Positions 7,272 to 13,996 of a stretch of 21,959 bases of DNA are shown in pieces (within the stretch, counting starts at the first letter, position 1; the number at the start of each line of letters is the position of its first letter). The notes beneath the pieces were generated by a model, which made no database searches, was not told where the DNA came from, and saw only the letters and a list, made by a program, of their open reading frames with translations. This stretch comes from CAYYVK01 sp964475145 (GTDB lineage: Archaea; Aenigmatarchaeota; Aenigmatarchaeia; CG10238-14; SCSR01). Location of the stretch: NCBI GenBank assembly GCA_964475145.1, contig CAYYVK010000010.1, forward strand, positions 1 through 21,959. The letters run 5' to 3'. The position numbers and the translations under genes are program-made.

Positions 7272-7373
7272 AGTGGTATTGGTACAAGTATAAATACTTT
7301 GAAGTGGGATTTGTTGCCCCTTTTATGTCGGACGTACGAGAATTCTGGACCTAAAGGGTGATCTTACTTTCAG
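7272..7373. other. intergenic stretch, possible small RNA, otherwise nothing recognised
   Basis: On the plus strand a TATAAATA-like element occurs near 7290 and is followed about 30 nt later by a possible hairpin with CCCTTT (7318-7323) pairing with AAAGGG (7353-7358). No tRNA, C/D-box pair or convincing ORF is seen. It could be a small RNA or just the spacer between the convergent end of aMBF1 and the divergent AbrB promoter. Confidence 0.2.
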
Positions 7374-7805
7374 TTATTTTACTTCAACAACATCTCCAAG
7401 TGTGAGCTCAGGTACCTTTTTACCTTTCACCTTTCTCGTTTCTTCCTTGTACTCTTCAAAGAGCTTTATTCCTAGTTTACTTTCTATCTTCTTTGCTAGT
7501 TCAGAATCAGGAATCATTTCCTCTTCTTCTATTCTTCTTATCACCGACTCTTTCTCACCAAGCAATTTAGCAAGCTCTTCTCTTGACAGTCCTTTCTCAT
7601 TCCTAGCTTCTAATACTCTTTTTCCGTACCTTTCTACAATTTCTTTTTCTTCAAAATCTAGCTTAACCTTTCTCTTCACAGGCTGATAAACTGGCTCAAA
7701 AATTCTTTCCCCAAACTTTACACATTCTTCGCAAACTTCTACGATTGCACCCTCTACTCTTGCCTTAACAAGCTTAGCTTCTTTACCACAAAGAGCGCAC
7801 TGCAC
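7374..7805 (-). CDS. archaeal MBF1-like factor (zinc ribbon plus HTH)
   Basis: This 143-aa protein has an N-terminal zinc ribbon with C3-A-L-C6 and C25-E-E-C28, a basic linker, and an XRE/Cro-type helix-turn-helix (residues ~57-112: GKRVLEARNEKGLSREELAKLL, then a second helix pair). It ends with a short basic tail finishing LTLGDVVEVK. The layout is that of archaeal multiprotein bridging factor 1, thought to associate with ribosomes or transcription rather than act as a classical bridging factor. The start is a GTG at 7805. The alternative ATG two bases upstream is out of frame. The palindromic TTTAAA at 7829-7834 lies about 26 nt upstream, so the mRNA is probably leaderless with a GTG start. 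Confidence 0.9.
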   Translation of the reverse strand: MQCALCGKEAKLVKARVEGAIVEVCEECVKFGERIFEPVYQPVKRKVKLDFEEKEIVERYGKRVLEARNEKGLSREELAKLLGEKESVIRRIEEEEMIPDSELAKKIESKLGIKLFEEYKEETRKVKGKKVPELTLGDVVEVK

Positions 7806-7828
7806 ATTCTTAAATTAATCAACAGATA

Positions 7829-7834
7829 TTTAAA
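7829..7834. promoter_or_regulatory. shared palindromic TATA box for two divergent genes
   Basis: TTTAAA is identical on both strands. Its centre lies 26.5 bp from the GTG of the MBF1-like gene (7805) and 25.5 bp from the ATG of the 75-aa gene (7857). No second TATA-like element is seen between the two genes, so one box probably serves both directions. Confidence 0.6.
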
Positions 7835-7856
7835 CTTTACTTTACATCTATCGAGC

Positions 7857-8084
7857 ATGGGAGAGCACGATTACATAAAAGAAAGCATGCTAGTTGTAGA
7901 ACTTCGCAACATTGTAGAGGATATAGTAGAAAGACGTTACAACGCCTTGCTAGAAAACCTCTATCCTCCAGCTAAAAAATGGGCAAAAAGAGCTTCAAGA
8001 GAAATGAAGAACTGTATGAGAAATTCCACCTTAAAGGAAATAGGCGTAAAAGAAGAAGTAAAAGCTATCCTTGGCTACTTCTAA
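7857..8084 (+). CDS. 75-aa helical protein of unknown function
   Basis: This is a small soluble protein predicted to be mostly helical, with an acidic first half (VVELRNIVEDIVERRYNALLE) and a basic second half (PAKKWAKRASREMKNCMR). No signal peptide, membrane segment or metal motif is seen and I do not recognise the family. The start is supported by the shared TTTAAA box about 25 nt upstream. Its last codons run into the ileS promoter: the stop at 8082-8084 is 2 nt from the ileS TATA element. Being divergent from the MBF1-like gene and just upstream of ileS suggests, weakly, a link with translation. Confidence 0.6.
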   Translation: MGEHDYIKESMLVVELRNIVEDIVERRYNALLENLYPPAKKWAKRASREMKNCMRNSTLKEIGVKEEVKAILGYF

Positions 8085-8086
8085 AG

Positions 8087-8094
8087 TTTTTAAT
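8087..8094 (+). promoter_or_regulatory. TATA box of ileS
   Basis: TTTTTAAT lies about 28 nt before the ATG at 8119. It argues for that ATG rather than the in-frame TTG at 8071. Confidence 0.5.
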
Positions 8095-8118
8095 AGAATA
8101 AAGACGAAAAAGAGATTT

Positions 8119-11091
8119 ATGCAAAAACAGTACAATGCAGAAGAACTAGAAAAGAAGATAAGAAGTTTCTGGGAAGAGAAAAGAATACCACAAAAACTAG
8201 TAAAGTTTAGCAAGAGAAAGAAAAAATTTTATCTTCTGGATGGGCCACCATACGTTAATGCAGAGCCGCATGTAGGCCATATCAAGACTACTGTTCTAAA
8301 AGATGTCTGGACAAAGTTTAAGCTTATGCAAGGCTTTTCTTGCTGGTGGCAACCAGGGTTTGACTGTCATGGCTTGCCAATAGAAAACATGGTAGAAAAG
8401 GATCTTGGTATAACATGTAAAAGAGATATAGAAAGCAAAATAGGGATTGAAAACTTCATAGAAGCTTGCAGAAAAAAGGCAGAAGGGAATGAAAAAGTTT
8501 GGCTAGAGACTTACAAGAAGCTAGGAGCATGGCGTGGTTATGTAGAACCTTACTTTACTCTAGAAAACTACTACATAGAATCTGGTTGGTGGGCTCTAAA
8601 ACAAATGCATGAAAAGGGTCTACTTTACCAGGGGGAAAAGCCGACATACTGGTGTCCTCACTGCGAATGCAGTCTTTCTGGATATGAAGTAACTGATGCT
8701 TACGCTGATGTAAAGGATCCGTACGTCTACGTAAAGTTTCCATTGGCCGGGAAGGAAAAAGAGTTTATAGTCGTTGCCACGACAACACCATGGACGCTTG
8801 TAAGCAACGTGGCAATAGCTGTAAAGGGAGACGAATATTATGTAAGAGCTAGAGTTGGTGATGAAATACTAATAATCTCTGAGAAGAGGGTAAACATCCT
8901 GAAAGATTTTGGTCTTGAGTACACTTTAGAAGGGAAGTTTTTAGGTAAGGAATTAGATGGTTTAAAGTACGAGCCTGTGTTAGAAGTACCGGCACAAGAA
9001 AAATTGAAAAAGGATGAAAAAGCTCATAGAATTATTCTCTCTATTCCAGTTCTGAAGTCAAAATCTTACAAGCATGGTGTTCTAGAAAAGGCAAAAGAAA
9101 TGAAAGGTGAATTCTTCGATTTTGTTAACGCGGAAGAAGGTTCTGGTGCAGTTCACACTGCTCCTGGTCACGGGCCAGAAGACTATTATGTGGGGCAACA
9201 CTATCAACTTCCTGCTGTTTCTCCTGTAGACGATGAAGGAAAGTTTACGGAAGATGCTGGGAAGTTTTGTGGTATGTTTGTTAAGGATGCTGATAAGCTT
9301 GTGTTAGAAGAGCTTGAACAGAAAGGGTATCTTCTCAACGCTAGTTGGATTGTCCATTCTTATCCACTTTGCTGGCGTTGCAAGTCACCACTCATCTACA
9401 GGCTTACAAGACAATGGTTTTTGTCTGTGGACGAAATCAAAGAAAAAATGCTAGAAGAAAACGAGAGGATAAGATGGCTTCCAGAGTTTGGAAGGGAAAA
9501 GTTTAGAAACTGGTTGAAAGAGGCAACTGATTGGTGTATATCTAGGCAAAGGTACTGGGGTATTCCTTTACCTATTTGGGTATGTGAAAAGTGCTCTTAC
9601 TTTGAACTCATAGGTTCTGCTGAAGAATTGAGGAAAAGGTCTGTAGAAAAGTTGCCAAAAAGTTTAGACTTACATAAGCATGTTGTAGACAAGATCGAAC
9701 TTGTCTGCCCAAAATGCTCAGGAAGGATGAAAAGAGTACCTGATATACTTGACGTATGGTTTGATTCTGGAATAGCACCTTTTGCTTCCTTAGGCTACCC
9801 TTACAAGAATAAAGAACTTTTCAAAGCTCTTTGGCCTGTTGACTTAATAGACGAGAGTCAAGACCAAATAAGAGGTTGGTTCTACAGCCTAATGTTCTGC
9901 TCAGTAGCAATATTTGGAAGGTCGCCCTATGAAGCAGTAGCAATGAATGGTTGGGTTCTGGACGAAAAAGGAGAAAAGATGAGCAAGAGTCTTGGAAACA
10001 TTATAACAGCAGAAGATGCGCTGAAAAGGATTGGTGCAGACGTGATTAGACTGTATTATTGCTGGGAAGTGCCAGCCTGGGAAATTCAAAAATTCAGCTT
10101 CAAGACTGCAGAAGAAATTAGGAGGGTTATGAACATTTTCTGGAACTGTTTCTCGTTCTTCAAGACTTACGATACTGGAGAAAAGAAGAGGGGTAAACTA
10201 AGCATAGAGGATAAATGGATTCTTTCCAAGCTGAACTCGTTGATAAAAGAAGTCACTACTCACCTAGAAAATTTTGAGTTTCATCTTGTTGGAAGAAAGC
10301 TTGTAGACTTTGTTTGTAACGACTTTAGCAGAACATACATTAAGTTAATCAGAGATAGAGTCTCTGTTTATAGAGAAGATGAGCAAAAATTTTCTGCCTT
10401 AGCAACTCTTAAGAAAACTTTGTTAACCCTTGCTAAACTTTTTGCACCAATAACTCCATTCATTGCTGAGAGTATATACCAAGGCTTAGCCACTGGTTCA
10501 GTTTTTGAAGAAAGTTGGCCAAAAGAAAACGAAAAACTGATAGACAAAAGGCTTGAAGAAGAAATGGAAGTAGTGAGAGAGGTTGTAGAGGCTAGCCTCT
10601 TTGCAAGACAACAAGCAGGAATAAAGTTAAGGTGGCCTATCAAAAGGGTTGTAATAGTTTCTTCTGACAAAAGAATAAAAAACGCTATTGAAGATTGTAA
10701 AACAGTTTTGCTTTCGCTTTGCAACACTAAAGAAGTTTATGTTGTAGCTGAAGAACCAGAAGGAGATTTCAGCAAGGTCGAGAGAGATTTTGGTTTAGTC
10801 TTAGTGGATAAAAAACTTACAGAGGATTTGAAAGAAGAAGCTTTGATTAGAGAACTTATAAGAAAAGTGCAAGAAATGAGGAAAGAGAAAAGTTTCAACG
10901 TCAAAGAGAGTATAAGTTTGTGTCTGAAGTCTGACGAAAAAACAGAAAAAATTTTGGAAAAGTATGCTGAGGTTTTAAAAAAGGAGGTTGGAGCTAGTAA
11001 GCTTGAAGTAGGGAAGCTAGAAGGTGTGCACAGAGGTAAGTTAGAACTTAAAGAAATTAGCATAGATATAGCTTTTGAGAAGGTGGAGTAG
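8119..11091 (+). CDS. ileS: isoleucyl-tRNA synthetase
   Basis: This 990-aa class Ia enzyme charges tRNA-Ile. The HIGH motif appears as HVGH (51-54) after LDGPPYVNAEP, followed by GFDCHGLPIE. The CP1 insertion includes a zinc-knuckle-like WCPHCECSLSGYEV. The editing domain has TTTPWTLVSNVAIAV and GAVHTAPGHGPEDYY. DWCISRQRYWGIPLPIW precedes a second Cys-pair region (CEKC...CPKC). PDILDVWFDSG and KMSKS (620-624) complete the catalytic core, then the anticodon-binding helical domain and an archaeal C-terminal extension follow. The frame opens at a TTG (8071) inside the previous gene, but the ATG at 8119 has a TATA box at the right distance and begins near the family start. Single-gene transcription is likely. 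Confidence 0.96.
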   Translation: MQKQYNAEELEKKIRSFWEEKRIPQKLVKFSKRKKKFYLLDGPPYVNAEPHVGHIKTTVLKDVWTKFKLMQGFSCWWQPGFDCHGLPIENMVEKDLGITCKRDIESKIGIENFIEACRKKAEGNEKVWLETYKKLGAWRGYVEPYFTLENYYIESGWWALKQMHEKGLLYQGEKPTYWCPHCECSLSGYEVTDAYADVKDPYVYVKFPLAGKEKEFIVVATTTPWTLVSNVAIAVKGDEYYVRARVGDEILIISEKRVNILKDFGLEYTLEGKFLGKELDGLKYEPVLEVPAQEKLKKDEKAHRIILSIPVLKSKSYKHGVLEKAKEMKGEFFDFVNAEEGSGAVHTAPGHGPEDYYVGQHYQLPAVSPVDDEGKFTEDAGKFCGMFVKDADKLVLEELEQKGYLLNASWIVHSYPLCWRCKSPLIYRLTRQWFLSVDEIKEKMLEENERIRWLPEFGREKFRNWLKEATDWCISRQRYWGIPLPIWVCEKCSYFELIGSAEELRKRSVEKLPKSLDLHKHVVDKIELVCPKCSGRMKRVPDILDVWFDSGIAPFASLGYPYKNKELFKALWPVDLIDESQDQIRGWFYSLMFCSVAIFGRSPYEAVAMNGWVLDEKGEKMSKSLGNIITAEDALKRIGADVIRLYYCWEVPAWEIQKFSFKTAEEIRRVMNIFWNCFSFFKTYDTGEKKRGKLSIEDKWILSKLNSLIKEVTTHLENFEFHLVGRKLVDFVCNDFSRTYIKLIRDRVSVYREDEQKFSALATLKKTLLTLAKLFAPITPFIAESIYQGLATGSVFEESWPKENEKLIDKRLEEEMEVVREVVEASLFARQQAGIKLRWPIKRVVIVSSDKRIKNAIEDCKTVLLSLCNTKEVYVVAEEPEGDFSKVERDFGLVLVDKKLTEDLKEEALIRELIRKVQEMRKEKSFNVKESISLCLKSDEKTEKILEKYAEVLKKEVGASKLEVGKLEGVHRGKLELKEISIDIAFEKVE

Positions 11092-11097
11092 TTTCAT

Positions 11098-11137
11098 AAA
11101 TACTTAACTTAATGATGTCTACGAAGTATTTTTTAAA
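11098..11137 (+). terminator. possible ileS terminator (inverted repeat plus T tracts)
   Basis: AAATACTT (11098-11105) and AAGTATTT (11124-11131) can form an 8-bp stem that runs into T tracts, with another T run at about 11142-11147. Archaeal termination relies mainly on T tracts, so the tracts may matter more than the stem. The rest of the 126-bp gap holds only the next promoter. Confidence 0.4.
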
Positions 11138-11189
11138 TATTTTTTGCCTCTTTTATAAGAAGTAGCTAATTTCTTCTTTACCCTACCAA

Positions 11190-11197
11190 TTTTAATA
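11190..11197 (+). promoter_or_regulatory. TATA box of the Mth938-domain gene
   Basis: TTTTAATA is centred about 24 nt before the ATG at 11218; no SD follows. Confidence 0.5.
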
Positions 11198-11217
11198 AAC
11201 TTTTTCATATATTAATT

Positions 11218-11565
11218 ATGACAACAATCGATTCTACAGAATTTGGCTCAATAACGATAGATGGGAAAAGGTATGAGCATGACGTCATTCTAGACTGGAC
11301 AGGAAAAGTTGAGAAAGGATGGCTGCATACAAGGCACTTAATAGACAAATACGAGTTTGAGGAATTAGAGAAAAGGAAACCAGAAATCATACTAATAGGG
11401 AGTGGACAATACGGAGATTGTGAAGTTTCTGAAAGTTTTGTTGAACTTGCTGAAAAGAAGAACATAGAAGTTATCATTAAAGATACGCCAGAAGCCATCA
11501 AGAAGTTTAACGAACTTGTAAAGGCTGGAAAGAAAGTTTTAGCGTATATCCATGTAACTTGTTAA
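11218..11565 (+). CDS. Mth938-like (DUF498) domain protein
   Basis: This 115-aa single-domain protein belongs to the family that includes Methanothermobacter MTH938 and the core of the mitochondrial complex I assembly factor NDUFAF3. Recognisable segments are the opening strands (FGSITIDGKRYEHDVI), the tryptophan segment GWLHTRHLI, KPEIILIGSGQYG near residues 55-67, IEVIIKDTPEAIKKFNEL, and the C-terminal AYIHVTC. Biochemical function in archaea is not established, so only the fold is assigned. The message is probably leaderless. The HD-domain gene follows after 31 bp but has its own TATA box. Confidence 0.88.
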   Translation: MTTIDSTEFGSITIDGKRYEHDVILDWTGKVEKGWLHTRHLIDKYEFEELEKRKPEIILIGSGQYGDCEVSESFVELAEKKNIEVIIKDTPEAIKKFNELVKAGKKVLAYIHVTC

Positions 11566-11572
11566 GTTTAAG
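11566..11572 (+). promoter_or_regulatory. TATA box of the HD-domain gene
   Basis: GTTTAAG starts directly after the stop codon of the previous gene and is centred about 27 nt before the ATG at 11597. Confidence 0.5.
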
Positions 11573-11596
11573 TCTTTTACGATTCATAAGCTATCT

Positions 11597-12151
11597 ATGA
11601 TTGACTGGAAAGAGGTTACAGAATTCTTAAGAATTGTTGGCGAACTAAAAAGGGTATCGAGAAGTGGATGGCTGAAAGCTGGTATAAGACCTGAATCGGT
11701 TGCGGATCATGTTTTTAGGACTACCTTCCTTGCTATGGTATATGGTGACTTAAAAGGTTTAGATTCTGAAAAGATGATGAGAATGGCTCTATTACACGAT
11801 TTGCCAGAAATAATCACAGGAGATTTAAGACCCGAAGAAAAAACTGCAAAACTGAGGGAAGAAGAGTATGAGGCTATGAAGAAAATTCTTTCCTATTTAC
11901 CTAGAGGTTTGAGAGATAGTTACATGAAAACCTGGAGGGAGTTCGAGGAAGGAACTTCACAAGAAGCTAAGCTAGTGAGAGAATTGGACAAACTAGAAAT
12001 GGCTATGCAAGCAGTAGAGTATCAGCAAGAAGGGTACAAAAAAGAAAGGCTAGAAGAGTTTTTGATGTATGCTAAGGCTCACATAAAAAATCCGGAAGTT
12101 AAGAAAGTGTACAAATTGTTGGAAAGTCTAGCAAAAGAAATTCACCACTAA
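11597..12151 (+). CDS. HD-domain hydrolase, HDDC2/YfbR-like 5'-nucleotidase
   Basis: This 184-aa protein has a metal-dependent HD phosphohydrolase domain. The ligands are seen in ESVADHVFR (H38), LLHDLPE (H67, D68) and the downstream RELDKLEMAMQA block with a conserved Asp. These blocks and the length match the HDDC2/YfbR group, whose studied members dephosphorylate deoxynucleoside 5'-monophosphates. The substrate here is inferred from the family only. The gene has its own TATA box and no SD. Confidence 0.87.
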   Translation: MIDWKEVTEFLRIVGELKRVSRSGWLKAGIRPESVADHVFRTTFLAMVYGDLKGLDSEKMMRMALLHDLPEIITGDLRPEEKTAKLREEEYEAMKKILSYLPRGLRDSYMKTWREFEEGTSQEAKLVRELDKLEMAMQAVEYQQEGYKKERLEEFLMYAKAHIKNPEVKKVYKLLESLAKEIHH

Positions 12152-12168
12152 AGTTGGTTAAAAAAACA

Positions 12169-12176
12169 AGTATATA
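12169..12176 (+). promoter_or_regulatory. TATA box for the OB-fold/TctA pair
   Basis: AGTATATA is centred about 27 nt before the ATG at 12200. It would drive both genes of the pair. Confidence 0.5.
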
Positions 12177-12199
12177 GATTTTATCTACTTCTTTAATTG

Positions 12200-12592
12200 A
12201 TGAAACCCAAAATAAGTTTTTTCCAAATAGTTTGTGTTGCATCTTCTATTTTAGGACTTTTACTCCTATACTTTTCTGCCTTGAACGCAAAGCCTAGAGA
12301 AGTTAGTTTAAACGAGTTAGACGAAAGTCTGGTAGGAAGGAGTGTAACTGTTAGAGGTTTTATAAACCGTATAAAGTTTCACCCTGATGGTCATATTTTT
12401 CTTACTATTAGTTACAATAAAACAAAGGTGCAAGTTCCTCTCTTTTCCTCCTTCCTCTCTTCTGCCAAAATAGACGTAGGTAAAATAAAAGTTGGAAGAG
12501 TTGTGGTGGTGAGCGGGACTGTAGACTTGTACAAGAATCAACTCCAAATAATACCTAGAAAAGCTGAGGATGTTAAAATTCTTGGTGGTTGA
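12200..12592 (+). CDS. membrane-anchored OB-fold protein
   Basis: This 130-aa protein starts with a positively charged MKPK and one hydrophobic segment (residues ~6-27), and the remaining ~100 residues look like a five-stranded OB fold. VGRSVTVRGFINRIK begins the barrel, HIFLTISYNKTKVQVPLF continues it, and VGRVVVVSGTVDLYKNQLQIIP closes it, the pattern of the nucleic-acid-binding OB family. By the positive-inside rule the OB domain would face outside the cell. ATG at 12200 is preferred over the in-frame TTG one codon earlier. Its stop directly abuts the ATG of the TctA-like gene, so the two probably work together. The ligand is unknown. Confidence 0.75.
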   Translation: MKPKISFFQIVCVASSILGLLLLYFSALNAKPREVSLNELDESLVGRSVTVRGFINRIKFHPDGHIFLTISYNKTKVQVPLFSSFLSSAKIDVGKIKVGRVVVVSGTVDLYKNQLQIIPRKAEDVKILGG

Positions 12593-13828
12593 ATGTTTTT
12601 TGAAACAATCGCTTTTGTTCTTTTGGGTACTGCTGGAGGAATTATTCTTGGTATGCTGCCCGGAATGCACATAAACAATATATTACCTTTAATCCTTGCC
12701 TTTTCTTTTATTTCTCCTCATTCCCTGGCAGTCTTCATAGCTTCTCTTTCTATCACACAAATATTTGTGGGCTATATATCCTCAATATTCTTAGGGGCTC
12801 CGAATGAAGATACCTCTCTTTCTGTTTTGCCTGGACATAGACTCTTGCTGGAGGGTAGAGGGCATGAAGCAATTAAGCTAGTAGTGTTGGGTGGCATATG
12901 CTCTTTGGTATTGAGCTTAGGAATAATTTTCATCCTTTCAAATTACTTTGTCTATCTTTATGAAATTTCTAGACCTTACATCCAGTATCCTATACTCCTA
13001 GTAATAATTTTCATGATCTTGTCCGAAAAGAAGTTGAGGAAAATTCTTTATGCCCTGGTAATCGTGCTGCTCTCAGGTTTTCTAGGCATAATAGTTCTTG
13101 GCTCATCTCTAGTTTCTCAACAGAATTCTATGTTTCCTCTTCTCTCAGGATTTTTCGGCCTTAGCACTCTAATAATCAGTATTAAAGAAAAATCAAAAAT
13201 ACCAAAACAGGAAGAAGACGATAGGATAGGCATATCTCCTCTAAGTTTTCTAAAGTCTGTTCTTCTCGGCTCTTTAGCTGGTGTTCTTGTGGGCTTCCTT
13301 CCAGCCATAGGAGTTTCACAAGCAGCTGCGATGATGCAGTATCTAGGTGGAATGAAAGAACCTAGAAACTTCTTAGTCACGCTCGGTAGCATCAACACAG
13401 CAAACGAACTCTTTTCGCTTTCTTCGCTTTATCTTGTTGGAAATCCAAGAAGTGGATCTAGTGTTGCAATAAGTAGAATTTTACCAGAGTTAGAGCTTAA
13501 CGAAGTTCTTTTGTTGATAGGTTCTATATGTTTGGCTGGTGGAATTGCAAGTATTGTTACAGTATACTTGGGGAAAAGAATACCAAAATTTCTGGTCCAG
13601 ATTAATTATACTTCCCTCTCGCTTGGTGTAATAATTTTTATGTGTGTTATGATTTTTGTTTTGACAGGTCTTTATGGACTTCTAATAGCTTTTACTTCTG
13701 CTAGCATTGGTATACTGTGCACCAACTCCGGTGTTAGGAGGAGCAATTGCATGGGATGCTTGCTTTTACCTTCTCTGCTGTTCTTTTCTGGACTAAATCC
13801 TCTTGTGCTTTCAGCTCTTGGGCTGTAA
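12593..13828 (+). CDS. TctA/DUF112-family multi-pass membrane protein (COG1784-like)
   Basis: This 411-aa integral membrane protein has about ten hydrophobic segments. The family blocks GMLPGMHINN (near residue 20), FLGAPNEDTSLSVLPGHRLLLEG (near 65-87) and a C-terminal VRRSNCMGCLLLPSLLF match the archaeal relatives of TctA, the large permease subunit of tripartite tricarboxylate transporters. No TctB or periplasmic TctC-type binding protein is in the window. Instead the partner is a membrane-anchored OB-fold protein whose stop codon touches this ATG, with a GGTGG SD-like sequence before the start. Substrate and even transport function are inferred from the family and not shown. Confidence 0.85.
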   Translation: MFFETIAFVLLGTAGGIILGMLPGMHINNILPLILAFSFISPHSLAVFIASLSITQIFVGYISSIFLGAPNEDTSLSVLPGHRLLLEGRGHEAIKLVVLGGICSLVLSLGIIFILSNYFVYLYEISRPYIQYPILLVIIFMILSEKKLRKILYALVIVLLSGFLGIIVLGSSLVSQQNSMFPLLSGFFGLSTLIISIKEKSKIPKQEEDDRIGISPLSFLKSVLLGSLAGVLVGFLPAIGVSQAAAMMQYLGGMKEPRNFLVTLGSINTANELFSLSSLYLVGNPRSGSSVAISRILPELELNEVLLLIGSICLAGGIASIVTVYLGKRIPKFLVQINYTSLSLGVIIFMCVMIFVLTGLYGLLIAFTSASIGILCTNSGVRRSNCMGCLLLPSLLFFSGLNPLVLSALGL

Positions 13829-13877
13829 TTTCCGGAAGATTATTTGAAATTGTAAACAATATTTTCCACTACCGAAA

Positions 13878-13885
13878 TTTTTAAG
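13878..13885 (+). promoter_or_regulatory. promoter of the AsnRS-like gene leader
   Basis: TTTTTAAG is preceded by a purine-rich CGAAA that could serve as the BRE. By the spacing used elsewhere in the window it predicts a start at about 13904-13908. Unlike almost all other promoters here, it leaves a leader of roughly 90 nt. Confidence 0.55.
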
Positions 13886-13903
13886 TACTCTAAAAACCTA
13901 TTA

Positions 13904-13996
13904 GGGAGTGGGTCTTGTTCGCACAAGAATTTGCAAAAATTCTGCGTTCCTTGTTCATCTCCCCTCCTTCTAAATCAAAAAGGAGGTGTGTCTTCT
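13904..13996 (+). promoter_or_regulatory. structured 5' leader with two mutually exclusive pairings over the SD
   Basis: In the OFF pairing CCTCCTT (13963-13969) pairs perfectly with AAGGAGG (13980-13986), burying the SD. In the ON pairing the 5' end GGGAGTGGG (13904-13912) can pair with CCCCTCCT (13961-13968), eight Watson-Crick pairs or one G-U plus a single bulged T, which would release the SD. Between them are hairpin TCTTGT-TCGC-ACAAGA (13913-13928), hairpin AGAATTT-GCAA-AAATTCT (13926-13943) with a GNRA loop, and a repeated CTTGTTC (13914-13920, 13950-13956) that could compete for ACAAG. This is the logic of a translational riboswitch or protein-binding switch. No known riboswitch class is recognised. 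Confidence 0.55.
13980..13988 (+). promoter_or_regulatory. full-length Shine-Dalgarno of the AsnRS-like gene
   Basis: AAGGAGGTG contains eight bases exactly complementary to the usual 3' end of archaeal 16S rRNA (CACCTCCT) and ends 8 nt before the ATG at 13997. It is the strongest SD in the window, on a gene with its own promoter. Confidence 0.8.

Noticed and set aside
8071..8118. IleRS starting at the TTG 8071
   Set aside because: It would begin inside the 75-aa gene and before the TATA box; the ATG at 8119 fits both promoter and family.
13931..13996. N-terminal extension of the AsnRS-like protein from a TTG at 13931
   Set aside because: The segment is part of the structured leader and a perfect SD lies just before the ATG at 13997.
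13904..13996. T-box or other known riboswitch class
   Set aside because: No T-box sequence, specifier loop arrangement or other known aptamer consensus is recognisable.
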